DNA of 18,089 nucleotides from JAJYTL01 sp046705265 (GCA_046705265.1 JBJKQL010000104.1:1-18089), one strand, 5' to 3'. Counted from the stretch's first letter, positions 1 through 7,883 are shown. Numbers and translations are program-made. The notes: generated by a model not told the origin, from the letters alone.

Positions 1-352
1 TCGTCTGTGGCACGACCTTCATCCAACCTGACGGACAAGATTTCACATAGGGGTAATATTTTCTCGCGTCGGCGCAATAGTACCAATATTGGTTCGATTG
101 CTCCTTCTCTATATAGACCGGCGGCGGGGGCGGGGTGACCACCACGGGCGGCGGATAGTACGGTGAAGGATAATAATACCCGTCATACGGGTAGGGCGGA
201 TAGCCGTAGTAGTATTGCGGGTAGACGAAGCCCGGGCTGCCGATCACGATTCCAAAGTGGACACCGCGGTCTCGATCCCAGGCAAAGCTCGGGTTGGTGC
301 TGAAAACCATGCCGAGCCCGATCACAAGAGCCAACAGCAATTTTTTTGTCAT
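1..352 (-). CDS. Secreted Tyr/Pro-rich protein with C-terminal Cys/YYPYV motif (partial, runs off left edge)
   Basis: The frame is open for 117 codons from the ATG at 352 to the window edge, so the C-terminus is missing. Residues 1-24 form a Sec signal peptide: MTKK, a hydrophobic core, then a cleavage site after PSFA. Residues 40-80 are an extended Tyr/Pro-rich stretch with repeated YYY, YPP and PPPPP blocks. A compact domain follows near residues 89-115, with WYYC, YYPYV and SCPSGW. This combination resembles short exported or surface-associated hypothetical proteins of Proteobacteria; their biochemical role is not known to me. An in-frame ATG at 364 would add four residues, but GGAA upstream of 352 favours the shorter form. 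The protein is probably periplasmic or cell-surface. There is no lipobox, so I do not call it a lipoprotein. Confidence 0.75.
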   Translation of the reverse strand, partial: MTKKLLLALVIGLGMVFSTNPSFAWDRDRGVHFGIVIGSPGFVYPQYYYGYPPYPYDGYYYPSPYYPPPVVVTPPPPPVYIEKEQSNQYWYYCADARKYYPYVKSCPSGWMKVVPQT

Positions 353-364
353 ACCAAATTCCAT

Positions 365-1155
365 GCTGAGGTATTGCGAAATTGGATGTCCAGTGCTGGC
401 CGAAGCCTTGATCCGGCTATGCCACCGCGCTGATTGCATCCCGCTAGCGCCTTTTGCCGCTATTCCGTCCGACAACATCTCATGCGGCCCTCTCTCGTGA
501 CGACCCTGACTGCACGGCATCAGCCACCCCGTCACGGCCGACCGCACAACTCATCCACGGCTGGGACGTCAAAATCCTGCTTTTTCGTCTTGCGCCCCAA
601 GATGAAACGTGCCCTTCGCGCGCGGCCTGCCAGCGCATAAAAGCCTGCAACCACGGCGCCTCTCAAGCGACTGAATCGCTAACTCTTACGTAGGGACGAG
701 GCGAGGAAAGTTCAATCAGTACCGCATGACCGCATCACGAACTCGGGTCTATGCGGCACCAACCGGTGCGTCCTGATTGCTGGCCGCGAGAAGTACAGTT
801 TTGGCCCTAGTCACCGTAGCGGTTACGGTCTGAGGCCTCCAGCCGCGGGCGACTTCCCGTATCAGGCCATCTTCCCGTCCAGCGTAGGATGGGATCGTTG
901 GCTGTTGCCGATCCGCGGCCCGCTGATACGGCCTCAGCCTGCTCCAGATAAACCGCGGCGACGCCGTCTTGGCTGCAAGAAACGGATACGGATGCAACCG
1001 GCTGCTCTTGGCTGGTCCCTTCTTGCTGCGAGCGTATCGCCGGGCGTGCATCCTGCACTGATCGGCCACAAGAATGAACGGTGCCGGTTTAGCATCGACA
1101 TTCCGAAATCGGAGCTGGACTCCGTGAAGATGGGACTTCTGGTACGCGAAGCAAA
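365..1155. other. Long stretch with no supported gene
   Basis: About 790 bases between the start of the left-edge secreted protein and the SCPU pseudogene. Several short open frames exist on both strands, but they are rich in Arg, Pro and Ser, lack plausible ribosome-binding sites and contain no motif I recognise. No tRNA or tandem repeat is apparent. Because a decayed gene follows directly, this may be eroded coding DNA. The first bases should also hold the promoter of the minus-strand secreted protein, but no clear -35/-10 pair stands out. Confidence 0.5.
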
Positions 1156-1630
1156 ATGATTCGGTGACGCCCCGGTGCGGTTTTTCTGCTCGTGCTTGCT
1201 TTCGTTTCGCTTCTGTCGAGGCCTGCCAAAGCCGCGCGGCCGGCTCAATGTCGCGTCAATGTCGTTTCCTTGCGTTTTGGCCGTTACAATGTCTCTTCAA
1301 TGATCGATACGATGTCGACCGGAACAATCGCCTACCGGTGTACTGAGAGCACGCCGTTGACGATTACCTTGAGCCGCAGTGATTTCAGCACCTTCAATGC
1401 TCGGCAAATGCGCTTTGGCAATCACGTCTTGGATTATAATTTGTATCAGGACGCGTCGGGCAGCGTCATTTGGGGCGCCGGTGCCGGCGGGACACAGGCC
1501 CTGGTGATCTTCAATCCGTCAGCCAACACCAATGTCCGCCTTACGATCTACGGCCGCATCCCCCGCGCGTCAGACGAATGCCTATGTCGGCAGCCATTGT
1601 GATAGGGTGCTGGCGACGCTGATTTTCTAT
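1156..1630 (+). pseudogene. Decayed spore-coat protein U (SCPU) domain secreted protein
   Basis: The reading frame contains typical SCPU-domain elements in order: a first Cys after a signal peptide, FGRYN, STGTIAYRC, LTITLSRS, RQMRFG, LDYNLYQDA, VIWGAGAGGT and LTIYGRIP. This family occurs as secreted beta-sandwich proteins, often with chaperone-usher pilus genes; none are nearby. Three lesions are visible. An ATG at 1156 starts a good signal peptide (MIR, then RPGAVFLLVLAF), but codon 4 is TGA at 1165-1167, one change from CGA. A C5 run at 1560-1564 shifts the frame; removing one C continues the domain as YGRIPARQTNAYVGS to ATLIFY. No stop follows the usual terminal Tyr at 1628-1630, and the frame runs on antisense into hpnE. 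A GTG at 1192 could start a shorter form but would give a poor signal peptide. Pseudogene is the best reading; sequencing error could explain the C-run alone. Confidence 0.72.
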
Positions 1631-2922
1631 ACCTCGTTGCCGCGATGCGGCCTCTGGACTAAGGGCGCGACCTCAGACCGGATCCGCGCGGCCGCAGTAA
1701 CGCCGGAACGCAGTGCGCCCTCGATTGTCGCTGGCAGGCCACTGTCGGTCCAATCGCCCGCAAGGAAAAGGTTGCTCCACGCGGTGCGCGGTCCGGGGCG
1801 CTTTCTAAGCTGATCCGGGCTGGCGACAAAGGTCGCGCGGCGCTCCTTTACGACGCGCCAGGGTGGAAGCGCTGTGGATTGCAGATGAAGCGCGCGCGCG
1901 ACGTCGCTCCAAAGCGTTGCCGCGAGTTCGTCGGCCGGTCGGTCGATGACCGAATCCGCTGCGCTCACAGTCACCGAGATAACGTCGCGCTTGATGAAAA
2001 CCCATTGAGCGAGGCCGCCGACAAGGCCGAGGAAGAGCGGTGTGCCTTCGGGGGGCGCCGCGCGGTAATGAGCATTGAGGATGGCACTGAAGCGGTCGGG
2101 AACCACGACGCCAGGCAGAAGCTCGGCCGCGACCGGGGCGGTGACCGCAAGGATGACGACGTCATCCGGTGTCAGCGAAATGGTTTCATTACCGAAGTCG
2201 AGCGTGGTGACGCGCGTGTCGGCGATCCCGAGAACGCGAAGCCGGCTTCCGAAGCGTATTTCGGTGCCGAACCGGCGCAGGAAAGTCAGCGCGGGGTCGA
2301 CGAAAGTCTCGGAAAGGCCGACCTTTGGCACCAGCGGGAGACAGGCGCGCCCGCCGCCGCCAAAGCTCTCGCGCATCACCCGCCACAACAGTTGCGCCGA
2401 GCCTTCCGCCGCCTCGGTGTTGAGGGCGGCGACGGCAAAGGGTTCCCAAAGCCGGTGGAAGGCCGGGTTCGCTCGATCAAGGCGGTCGGTGACGCGATCC
2501 TCAAACGTTGCGGTCGCAAGCTTCAGTGGCGCGAGATAATCCACGGCGCGGGTCTCCGGCGGGCGCCGCGACGGGCTCAATATCCACCACGGCAGGCGCC
2601 CGCGGTTAAGATGCAAATTCCAGTTTTCGCCGCTGTCGAGATCGACAAAAGGGAAGATCGGCCGGTCCGGCCCGGTCAGGCTGTCGGTGGCGCCGATGGC
2701 CTGGAGATAACGGGCCGCCGCTAAATTGCCGGCAAGGAGGAGGTGATTGCCGTTGTCGAGGCGGCAGCCGAGCTCGCGGTCGAAATAAGAGCGGCAGCGT
2801 CCGCCCGCATAGGGGGCCGCCTCGTAAAGCGCAACCTTGCTCCCGGTTTTGGCAAGCGCCACGGCGGCGCCAAGTCCGGCCAATCCGGCGCCGATGATGT
2901 GAACCCGCCCGCCCTCGCTCAC
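1627..2922 (-). CDS. hpnE: HpnE, hydroxysqualene dehydroxylase (squalene-associated FAD-dependent desaturase)
   Basis: Last step of the HpnCDE route to squalene: FAD-dependent reductive removal of the hydroxyl of hydroxysqualene. The protein is about 431 residues, close to family size. It opens with a Rossmann FAD-binding motif, VHIIGAGLAG (GxGxxG at residues 11-16), then an acidic strand end and the GGR motif (YEAAPYAGGRCRS). It closes with the amine-oxidase-type C-terminal FAD segment LFLAGDWTDSGLPATIEGA near residues 385-403. The chosen start is the GTG at 2922, ten bases after the hpnD stop and just ahead of the Rossmann strand. A TTG at 2964 in the same frame would add a Cys-rich leader overlapping hpnD, which I consider unlikely. 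No strong Shine-Dalgarno precedes the GTG, so translation probably depends on coupling to hpnD. It is the last gene of the hpnABCDE run and converges on the SCPU pseudogene, overlapping it by a few bases. Confidence 0.93.
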   Translation of the reverse strand: MSEGGRVHIIGAGLAGLGAAVALAKTGSKVALYEAAPYAGGRCRSYFDRELGCRLDNGNHLLLAGNLAAARYLQAIGATDSLTGPDRPIFPFVDLDSGENWNLHLNRGRLPWWILSPSRRPPETRAVDYLAPLKLATATFEDRVTDRLDRANPAFHRLWEPFAVAALNTEAAEGSAQLLWRVMRESFGGGGRACLPLVPKVGLSETFVDPALTFLRRFGTEIRFGSRLRVLGIADTRVTTLDFGNETISLTPDDVVILAVTAPVAAELLPGVVVPDRFSAILNAHYRAAPPEGTPLFLGLVGGLAQWVFIKRDVISVTVSAADSVIDRPADELAATLWSDVARALHLQSTALPPWRVVKERRATFVASPDQLRKRPGPRTAWSNLFLAGDWTDSGLPATIEGALRSGVTAAARIRSEVAPLVQRPHRGNEV

Positions 2923-2932
2923 GAGATCATGC

Positions 2933-3811
2933 TCACAACAAGCCGTGGCGCAGCACCAGTCCAAGCTTGACCAACGTCGGCACTTTGACTGGCGGTTCGA
3001 GATGCTGCCAATCGTCTTCTTTAAGCCGCTTCAAGGTTGCGTGGTAGACCGCATGCATGATGCGGGGCGGACGCAGGGCGCCGCGCGGTTGTCCTGCCAT
3101 CGCCATCTCCGCGGCGGCAAAGTGATCCTCCGCGACGCGGGCAAGCGCTCGGCATACGCTGGGCAGCGCTGGATGGTGCAAGACCGTGGCCGGGTCTCCG
3201 GTTGTGATGCCGTGCGCGGTGAGAAGCTCGCGCGGCAAGTAGAGCCGGTTGCGTGCCGCGTCCTCGGCCAGATCGCGGAGGATATTGGTCAGTTGCAGAG
3301 CCCGGCCCAAGGCGTCGGCGAGCGCGATGCCAGCCGATCCTTCGATGCCGAAGACCTTGACCGAAAGCCGGCCCACCGCGCAGGCGACGCGGTCGCAATA
3401 AAGCTCGAGTTCGGCCATAGTCGGTGCCTGAATGTCGCCGTCCGCGTCCATTTCCATGCCATCGATCACGGCGAGGAAATCGTCGCGTTGCAAGCCGAAG
3501 CGGCGTACCGGCGTGAGCAGGCTAATGGCTACCGGATGGCTAGGGTGGCCGGTGTAAAGCGCGTCGATCTCCGCGCGCCAGGTGGCAAGCGCTGCGCTCT
3601 TCTGATCCTGGCTTGCGGGCTCGTCGGCGATATCGTCGATTTCGCGGGCGAAGGCGTAGATGCTATACATCGCAAGCCGCTTGGCCTGCGGCAGTACACG
3701 CATTGCCCAATAGAACGAGGTGCCCGATGCCTGCACCCGCTCGGTCACGAGCCCGGTCGGTTCGAGCGCGTCCTGCGCGCCAACGGGCGTCGTGGGCGCT
3801 GACTCTACCAT
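2933..3811 (-). CDS. hpnD: HpnD, presqualene diphosphate synthase
   Basis: Condenses two farnesyl diphosphates to presqualene diphosphate, the first step of the HpnCDE squalene route. The protein is 292 residues of the all-alpha squalene/phytoene synthase fold. The two Asp-rich Mg-diphosphate motifs are intact: REIDDIAD at residues 56-63 and LRDLAED at 178-184, followed by NRLYLP. The second motif with AED is typical of HpnD and helps separate it from the neighbouring HpnC. The ATG at 3811 overlaps the hpnC stop by seven bases (reading frame ATGGTAGAG across the hpnC TAG), implying translational coupling. A longer open frame upstream, to 3949, is Arg-rich sequence antisense in character to nothing and only an alternative frame of hpnC. 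The ten-base gap to hpnE again suggests a single transcript. Confidence 0.94.
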   Translation of the reverse strand: MVESAPTTPVGAQDALEPTGLVTERVQASGTSFYWAMRVLPQAKRLAMYSIYAFAREIDDIADEPASQDQKSAALATWRAEIDALYTGHPSHPVAISLLTPVRRFGLQRDDFLAVIDGMEMDADGDIQAPTMAELELYCDRVACAVGRLSVKVFGIEGSAGIALADALGRALQLTNILRDLAEDAARNRLYLPRELLTAHGITTGDPATVLHHPALPSVCRALARVAEDHFAAAEMAMAGQPRGALRPPRIMHAVYHATLKRLKEDDWQHLEPPVKVPTLVKLGLVLRHGLL

Positions 3812-4644
3812 GGGAAGACCATGCGCCAGACGCCGATGGCGGCGGCGGCGGCGAAGTTGCTTTTGTTGAGCGCGACGCGGCCCGCCACGGGATCCTCGCG
3901 CCGCAGCTTGGCGGCCAAGGTTTCCGCCAGGGTGACGATGGTGGCGCATTCCGCGCGAAGCCGGAGATCCGGCACCGCGGCGGGAAGCCGCCTGGCGCTG
4001 ACCACGAGACGATCAACGCCATCGAGCAGAAGATCGACCGTCCGCCGGAGGCCCGCGGAGGCGGCGCGGGCGCGAAGATCGTCGATCGTGCCGCCGCAGG
4101 CCGTGAGTTCCTTGTCAGGTAGGTAGACGCGGTCAAGGCGGACATAGTCGACGGTGCAATCCTGCAGATGGTTCAAGACCTGCAACGCCGCGCAAAGCGC
4201 GTCCGACGGCGATCTCGATTCCTCCGGCGCACCATGAAGGTCGAGGACTTGGCGTCCCACCGGTGCCGCCGAGTAGCGGCAATAATCCATCAGGTCGTCC
4301 CAGTCGACGTAACGCAGCTTGGTGGCGTCGCGGCGGAAGGCGATCAGAAGATCGCAGCAGTTATCAGGGGCGATGCCGGTCTCCGCCAAGCTACGGCGCA
4401 TGGCGGCGGCATCCGGCGCGTCGTCGTCCGGCGCGCCCAAGAGCACCGCTTCCATGCGGTCGAGGCGGCGTACTTTGTCTTCGGGCGAGAGCACGGGGTT
4501 GTCAGCGATGTCGTCCGCCGTGCGGGCGAAACGATAGAAGGTATGGACGTGCGGACGCAGATCGGCACGGATCAACCACGAGCCGACGGGAAAATTCTCG
4601 TCGCCCGACGTCTTGCCTGAAGGGGTTTCTACGGTCGCCGTCAT
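3805..4644 (-). CDS. hpnC: HpnC, hydroxysqualene synthase (squalene synthase-like)
   Basis: In the HpnCDE pathway HpnC converts presqualene diphosphate to hydroxysqualene. The protein is 279 residues of the squalene/phytoene synthase family. It begins with the HpnC-like ENFPVGSWLIRADLRPHV segment (residues 16-33). The first Asp-rich motif is TADDIAD at 42-48, and the second is NHLQDCTVDY at 158-167, followed by LDRVYLP. The NHLQDC wording of the second motif distinguishes HpnC from HpnD. The start is the ATG at 4644, whose first bases overlap the stop of a five-codon ORF (4641-4658) produced by a 14-base tandem duplication at the hpnB end. A longer frame to 4710 is only hpnB in another frame. 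The 3' end overlaps hpnD by seven bases. Confidence 0.93.
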   Translation of the reverse strand: MTATVETPSGKTSGDENFPVGSWLIRADLRPHVHTFYRFARTADDIADNPVLSPEDKVRRLDRMEAVLLGAPDDDAPDAAAMRRSLAETGIAPDNCCDLLIAFRRDATKLRYVDWDDLMDYCRYSAAPVGRQVLDLHGAPEESRSPSDALCAALQVLNHLQDCTVDYVRLDRVYLPDKELTACGGTIDDLRARAASAGLRRTVDLLLDGVDRLVVSARRLPAAVPDLRLRAECATIVTLAETLAAKLRREDPVAGRVALNKSNFAAAAAIGVWRMVFPW

Positions 4645-4666
4645 GCCGTTCCGCTCATGCCGTTCC
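4641..4666 (-). repeat. 14-bp-period tandem duplication at the hpnB/hpnC junction
   Basis: On the plus strand TCATGCCGTTCC occurs at 4641-4652 and again at 4655-4666, separated by GC. On the coding strand each copy reads GGAACGGCATGA. The upstream copy supplies the hpnB stop as an ATGA overlap. Its ATG opens a five-codon frame (Met-Ser-Gly-Thr-Ala) that ends in the ATGA of the second copy, where hpnC starts. The likely ancestral state is a single ATGA stop/start overlap between hpnB and hpnC. Confidence 0.8.
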
Positions 4667-5812
4667 TTTGAGCGTCGTGCGGCCCTTCCATTGGCCGCCC
4701 TGACCAGCATGATAGCGGCGCGCGGATTCCAAGGTGGCGATAAGGTAGAACAAGGCGATCAGTGGCAGCGCTGGGGCCCAGAAATAGGAAAGACGGCAGC
4801 GTCGCAAGGTCGGGACATAGGCGAAGACCATCAGTGCCGAGGCAAGGAGGCCAAGCAGGCTTGCGATCCCACCGGCGAAAATGAGAAGCGGCGGGACAAG
4901 AAACGTCAATCCCATGCCAACAACCGTCGCGAGAAGCCGGATCGGCGAATGGCGAAGTTCGGTATAGGCGCTGCGCACGATCATCGCCCAAATCTCGCCC
5001 ATCCGGGGATAGCGGCGCAAGCTTCGCGTCGCCTGGGGTGCGAGACCGAGCCAGATCGGGCCGTTCTTTTTCAGGGCCTTGCCGAGGGCGCAATCGTCGA
5101 TCAAGGCGTCGCGAATCGCCGCGATGCCGCCAATTGCCTGCAATGCCTTGACGCGGACCAGCATGACTCCGCCCGCCGCGGCCGCGGTGTGTCGCTTGCG
5201 GTCGCGTACCCATGCGAAGGGATAGAGCATGGCGAAGAAGAACACGAAGGCCGGAAGAAAAGCTCTTTCGGCGAAGCTTTCGTGCGGCATCTCGACCATC
5301 AAGGAAACCAGATCGCAAGTGCTGGCTTGCGCGCGTTCAACCAGCCGCCGCAGGTTGTCCGGCGCGTGCGCGATGTCGGCATCGGTGAGAAGAAAATACT
5401 CGCTTCCGTGAAATTGCCGCGCCGCATCGGCGATCCCTTGCGACACCGCCCAAAGCTTGCCGGTCCAGCCGTGCGGCGGCGGTTCGCCGGAGACGACGCG
5501 AAGCCGCTCTTCCGATCCGGCGTCGCGCGCCGCCTTGGCCGCCATATCCGCCGTGCCGTCGCTGCTCCCGTCGTCGACCACGACGATGGAATAGGAGCCG
5601 GGATAATCCTGGGCAAAAAGTGAGGCCAGCGCCTGACCGACGACCGCTGCCTCATTCCGCGCCGGGATCACGATGCTGACGCGGGGCCAGTTCGCCGGCC
5701 CCTCGCTTGCAGGAGGCGGCTGTGTGGCCTCGCGCCAAAAGCCGCCGCGTCCCCATAAAAGAAAAACCCAGATGCCAATACTGATCACGGCGAGGACAAG
5801 GGGGGCGGTCAC
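4655..5812 (-). CDS. hpnB: HpnB, hopanoid-associated family 2 glycosyltransferase
   Basis: A membrane-associated GT2-type glycosyltransferase of about 385 residues, found in hopanoid clusters; the donor and acceptor have not been established to my knowledge. An N-terminal membrane helix (residues 2-21) precedes the GT-A domain. That domain has VSIVIPARNEA, the nucleotide-binding VVVDDGSSDGT and the DxD-containing LLTDADIAH. Several hydrophobic segments follow in the C-terminal half (MGLTFLVPPLLIFAGG, LLGLLASALMVFAYV, ALPLIALFYLIATL). The chosen start is the GTG at 5812, which overlaps the hpnA stop as GTGA. A GTG at 5839 in the same frame would add nine residues and a 31-base overlap, which is less likely. 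The 3' end lies in the duplicated block before hpnC. Confidence 0.9.
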   Translation of the reverse strand: MTAPLVLAVISIGIWVFLLWGRGGFWREATQPPPASEGPANWPRVSIVIPARNEAAVVGQALASLFAQDYPGSYSIVVVDDGSSDGTADMAAKAARDAGSEERLRVVSGEPPPHGWTGKLWAVSQGIADAARQFHGSEYFLLTDADIAHAPDNLRRLVERAQASTCDLVSLMVEMPHESFAERAFLPAFVFFFAMLYPFAWVRDRKRHTAAAAGGVMLVRVKALQAIGGIAAIRDALIDDCALGKALKKNGPIWLGLAPQATRSLRRYPRMGEIWAMIVRSAYTELRHSPIRLLATVVGMGLTFLVPPLLIFAGGIASLLGLLASALMVFAYVPTLRRCRLSYFWAPALPLIALFYLIATLESARRYHAGQGGQWKGRTTLKGTA

Positions 5813-6801
5813 CGGCAATATCCCATCTTGCGGAACCACGCGATGGCATCGGCGAGGGCGTCCCGTGCGGGCCGCGGCGCATAGCCGAGTTCCCGTATCG
5901 CCTTGGCCGAGGAGAAGAACATTTTGTGTCGCGCCATGCGCAGGCTGTCACGGGTGACCAACGGTTCGTGGCCGGTGATGCTCGCGATAAGTTCGGCGCC
6001 GATCGCGACCGGCCACACAACGGCGATGGGGAGGCGGAGACGCGGGGGCTTTTTGTCGGCAAGCGTGGCGATTGCGGTGAACAGACGGCCGAGGTCGATA
6101 TCTTCGCCGCCAAGGATATAGCGTTCGCCGATACGGCCCCGGGCGGCGGCGAGGAGGTGGCCCCGCGCGACGTCGTCGACGTGCACGACGTTGAGCCCGG
6201 TGTCGACGTAGGCCGGCGTGCGTCCGGCCGCGGCCTCGAGGATCATGCGGCCGGTCGGCGTCGGCTTGATATCGCCGGGGCCGACCGGGGCCGAGGGATT
6301 GACGATGACCGCTGGCAGGCCACCAGCGACCATGCGCTGGACCTCCGCCTCGGCGAGAAACTTCGAGCGCTTGTAGGCGCCGATCATGTCAGTTTCGGTG
6401 CTCGGCGTGGTCTCGTCCGCCGGGCTGCCGTTCGCGGTATGGCCCAAGGTCGCGACGCTTGAGGTATAGACGACACGCTCGAGTCCGGCCGTGAGCGCCG
6501 CCTCCATCAATTGGCGTGTGCCCTCGACATTGGCACGGAACATCGGCGCGGGATCGCGCACCCAAAGTCGGTAATCGGCCGCGACGTGATAGAGCATGCG
6601 GCAGCCAAGAAGTGCGCGATCCAGTGAAGCGCGGTCCTCAAGCGCACCCTCGGCGATCTCAACCGGGAGATCCTTGATATTTTGCCGGTCGCTTGTCGGT
6701 CGCAGGAGGACTCTTACCCGGGCACCGTCGCCGACCAGCGCCCGCGCCACGGCGGCACCGACGAAGCCGCTCGCTCCCGTCACCAGAATAGTATCCGCCA
6801 A
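5809..6801 (-). CDS. hpnA: HpnA, hopanoid-associated NAD(P)-dependent epimerase/reductase
   Basis: An extended short-chain dehydrogenase/reductase of 330 residues, annotated in hopanoid clusters as a sugar epimerase and similar to dihydroflavonol-4-reductase; its actual substrate is unproven. The cofactor motif is VTGASGFVG (G9, G12, G15). The catalytic area shows YTSSVATLG near residues 112-120 and the YxxxK pair Y143/K147 in AYKRSK. The frame starts at a TTG (6801), needed to keep the first Rossmann strand; no ATG fits better. GAGGG lies about 14 bases upstream, so the ribosome-binding site is mediocre. It is the first gene of the operon, and it overlaps hpnB by four bases (GTGA). A TATAGT about 30 bases upstream may be its -10 box. 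Confidence 0.91.
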   Translation of the reverse strand: MADTILVTGASGFVGAAVARALVGDGARVRVLLRPTSDRQNIKDLPVEIAEGALEDRASLDRALLGCRMLYHVAADYRLWVRDPAPMFRANVEGTRQLMEAALTAGLERVVYTSSVATLGHTANGSPADETTPSTETDMIGAYKRSKFLAEAEVQRMVAGGLPAVIVNPSAPVGPGDIKPTPTGRMILEAAAGRTPAYVDTGLNVVHVDDVARGHLLAAARGRIGERYILGGEDIDLGRLFTAIATLADKKPPRLRLPIAVVWPVAIGAELIASITGHEPLVTRDSLRMARHKMFFSSAKAIRELGYAPRPARDALADAIAWFRKMGYCR

Positions 6802-7199
6802 CCTGTCTGCCCTCGTGTCGTTGCGGCCCGACTATAGCGGATTTGCCCGACGGCGGCATAAGGCGCGATTGGCGAGGTTCAAAAGCTCCTGCTTTCCTTG
6901 GTGAGGCGGCAGGGGCACGGCATCCCGCCCGTATCGTGGAACCGGGAGAAGGCGTCCAAGTGTTGCCGGATTTCGGCTATTGGCCGTGATCCGTTCGTAT
7001 TTCTGGATCGACGCTCATGTCACGATCATTCCCTTGCCGGCGACACCCTGGAGAATCGGCATGATGTCGTGTTCCATCTCGTCGGGGGGCTGAAAAATCT
7101 CTCCGCGAACGTCATCGCGGTGGCGCCGGCCGAAAGCGCGTCGGTGTGGCCCGATATTTCGGCTGCGGTGAGGCCCGGAGTGATGTAAGAGCTTTTCAC
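6802..7199. other. Divergent intergenic region between hpnA and the TetR gene
   Basis: About 400 bases separating the minus-strand hpn operon from the plus-strand regulator, so it should hold promoters for both. Short open frames in 6900-7190 look protein-like on either strand (for example a minus-strand frame ending in GVAGKGMIVT at about 7020) but have no start, ribosome site or recognised domain. They may be debris of a lost gene. No clear palindromic operator was seen here, unlike the region 7978-7996. Confidence 0.4.
6831..6836 (-). promoter_or_regulatory. Possible -10 element upstream of hpnA
   Basis: TATAGT on the minus strand, 30 bases upstream of the hpnA TTG, in the right place for a short leader. 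I do not see a convincing -35 at 16-18 bases, so this is only a candidate. Confidence 0.3.
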
Positions 7200-7883
7200 A
7201 TGACGTGGTCGAGGAACAGGCACCGGCAAGGGCATGGGCACGGCGAGGAAGGTCACGTGGGCGTCGGCCGGCGCGGCTATCACCACGGCAATCTGCGCGA
7301 AGCGCTGATCCAGGCGGCGCTCGATCTCATTGCAGCCAAGGGTCCGGCCGGCTTTACCTTTGCCGAGGCGGCGCGCTCCGCCGGTGTCAGCCCGGCGGCA
7401 CCCTATCGCCACTTCCGCGACCGCGACGCCTTGATGGCCGATGTGGCGCTTCAGGGCTTTGGACGCTTCGAGGCTTTTCTTAGGGCGGCGTGGAATGGCG
7501 GCCGGCCGGAGATTTTCGCCGCTTTCCGCAATGTCGGACGGGCTTATCTGGCTTTTGCTAGAAGCGAGCCCGCCTATTACTCGGCGATGTTCGAGGCTGG
7601 GATTTCGCTCGACCATTATCCCGAGCTTCGGCAGGCGGGCGATCGCGCCTTCGCCATTCTACGCGCTGCCTCGGAGGCACTGTGCGAGACTCTGCCCAAG
7701 GCGAGCCGGCCGCCACCGCTGATGATGGCATTGCACATCTGGTCGCTCTCGCATGGCATTGCCTCGCTCTTCGCCCGCGGCGATGCCGGCCGCCGCAAAC
7801 TTCCGATGAGCCCGGAAGAACTTCTCGAGGCAGCCGTTCTCATCTATATCCAGGGTCTTGGGCCTGGCGGCAATCAACCGTGA
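7200..7883 (+). CDS. TetR/AcrR-family transcriptional regulator with WHG-type C-terminal domain
   Basis: One-component repressor-type protein of about 227 residues. The N-terminal HTH is clear: RRGYHHGNLREALIQAALDLI, then FTFAEAARSAGVSPAAPYRHFRDRDALMADV, with the recognition helix around VSPAAPYRHF. The C-terminal ligand and dimer domain contains HIWSLSHGIASL, the motif of the WHG (TetR_C_33) domain. The start is uncertain. The ATG at 7200 gives a His/Gly/Arg-rich leader; the in-frame GTG at 7257 has a better Shine-Dalgarno (AGGAAGG four bases upstream) and would begin MGVGRRGYHHG, as in many homologues. The ligand is unknown. The next gene downstream carries an operator-like palindrome in its promoter, so it is the most obvious candidate target; it is not shown whether the hpn operon is also controlled. 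Confidence 0.9.
   Translation: MTWSRNRHRQGHGHGEEGHVGVGRRGYHHGNLREALIQAALDLIAAKGPAGFTFAEAARSAGVSPAAPYRHFRDRDALMADVALQGFGRFEAFLRAAWNGGRPEIFAAFRNVGRAYLAFARSEPAYYSAMFEAGISLDHYPELRQAGDRAFAILRAASEALCETLPKASRPPPLMMALHIWSLSHGIASLFARGDAGRRKLPMSPEELLEAAVLIYIQGLGPGGNQP

Noticed and set aside
1639..1651. GCCGC-GAT-GCGGC hairpin as hpn operon terminator
   Set aside because: It lies inside the hpnE coding region, upstream of the stop in the direction of transcription, and has no T-run.
1879..2724. Long open frame antisense to hpnE on the plus strand
   Set aside because: hpnE is certain by its FAD motifs; the opposite frame is open only because of GC-rich codon use, is full of Arg/Asp/Gly and has no recognisable domain.
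2945..3802. 285-codon plus-strand frame antisense to hpnD
   Set aside because: Mirror of hpnD coding sequence; no ribosome site or motif.
3812..3949. Upstream extension of hpnD by 46 codons
   Set aside because: The extension is Arg-rich and lies within hpnC in another frame; the ATG at 3811 sits at the hpnC stop as expected for a coupled operon.
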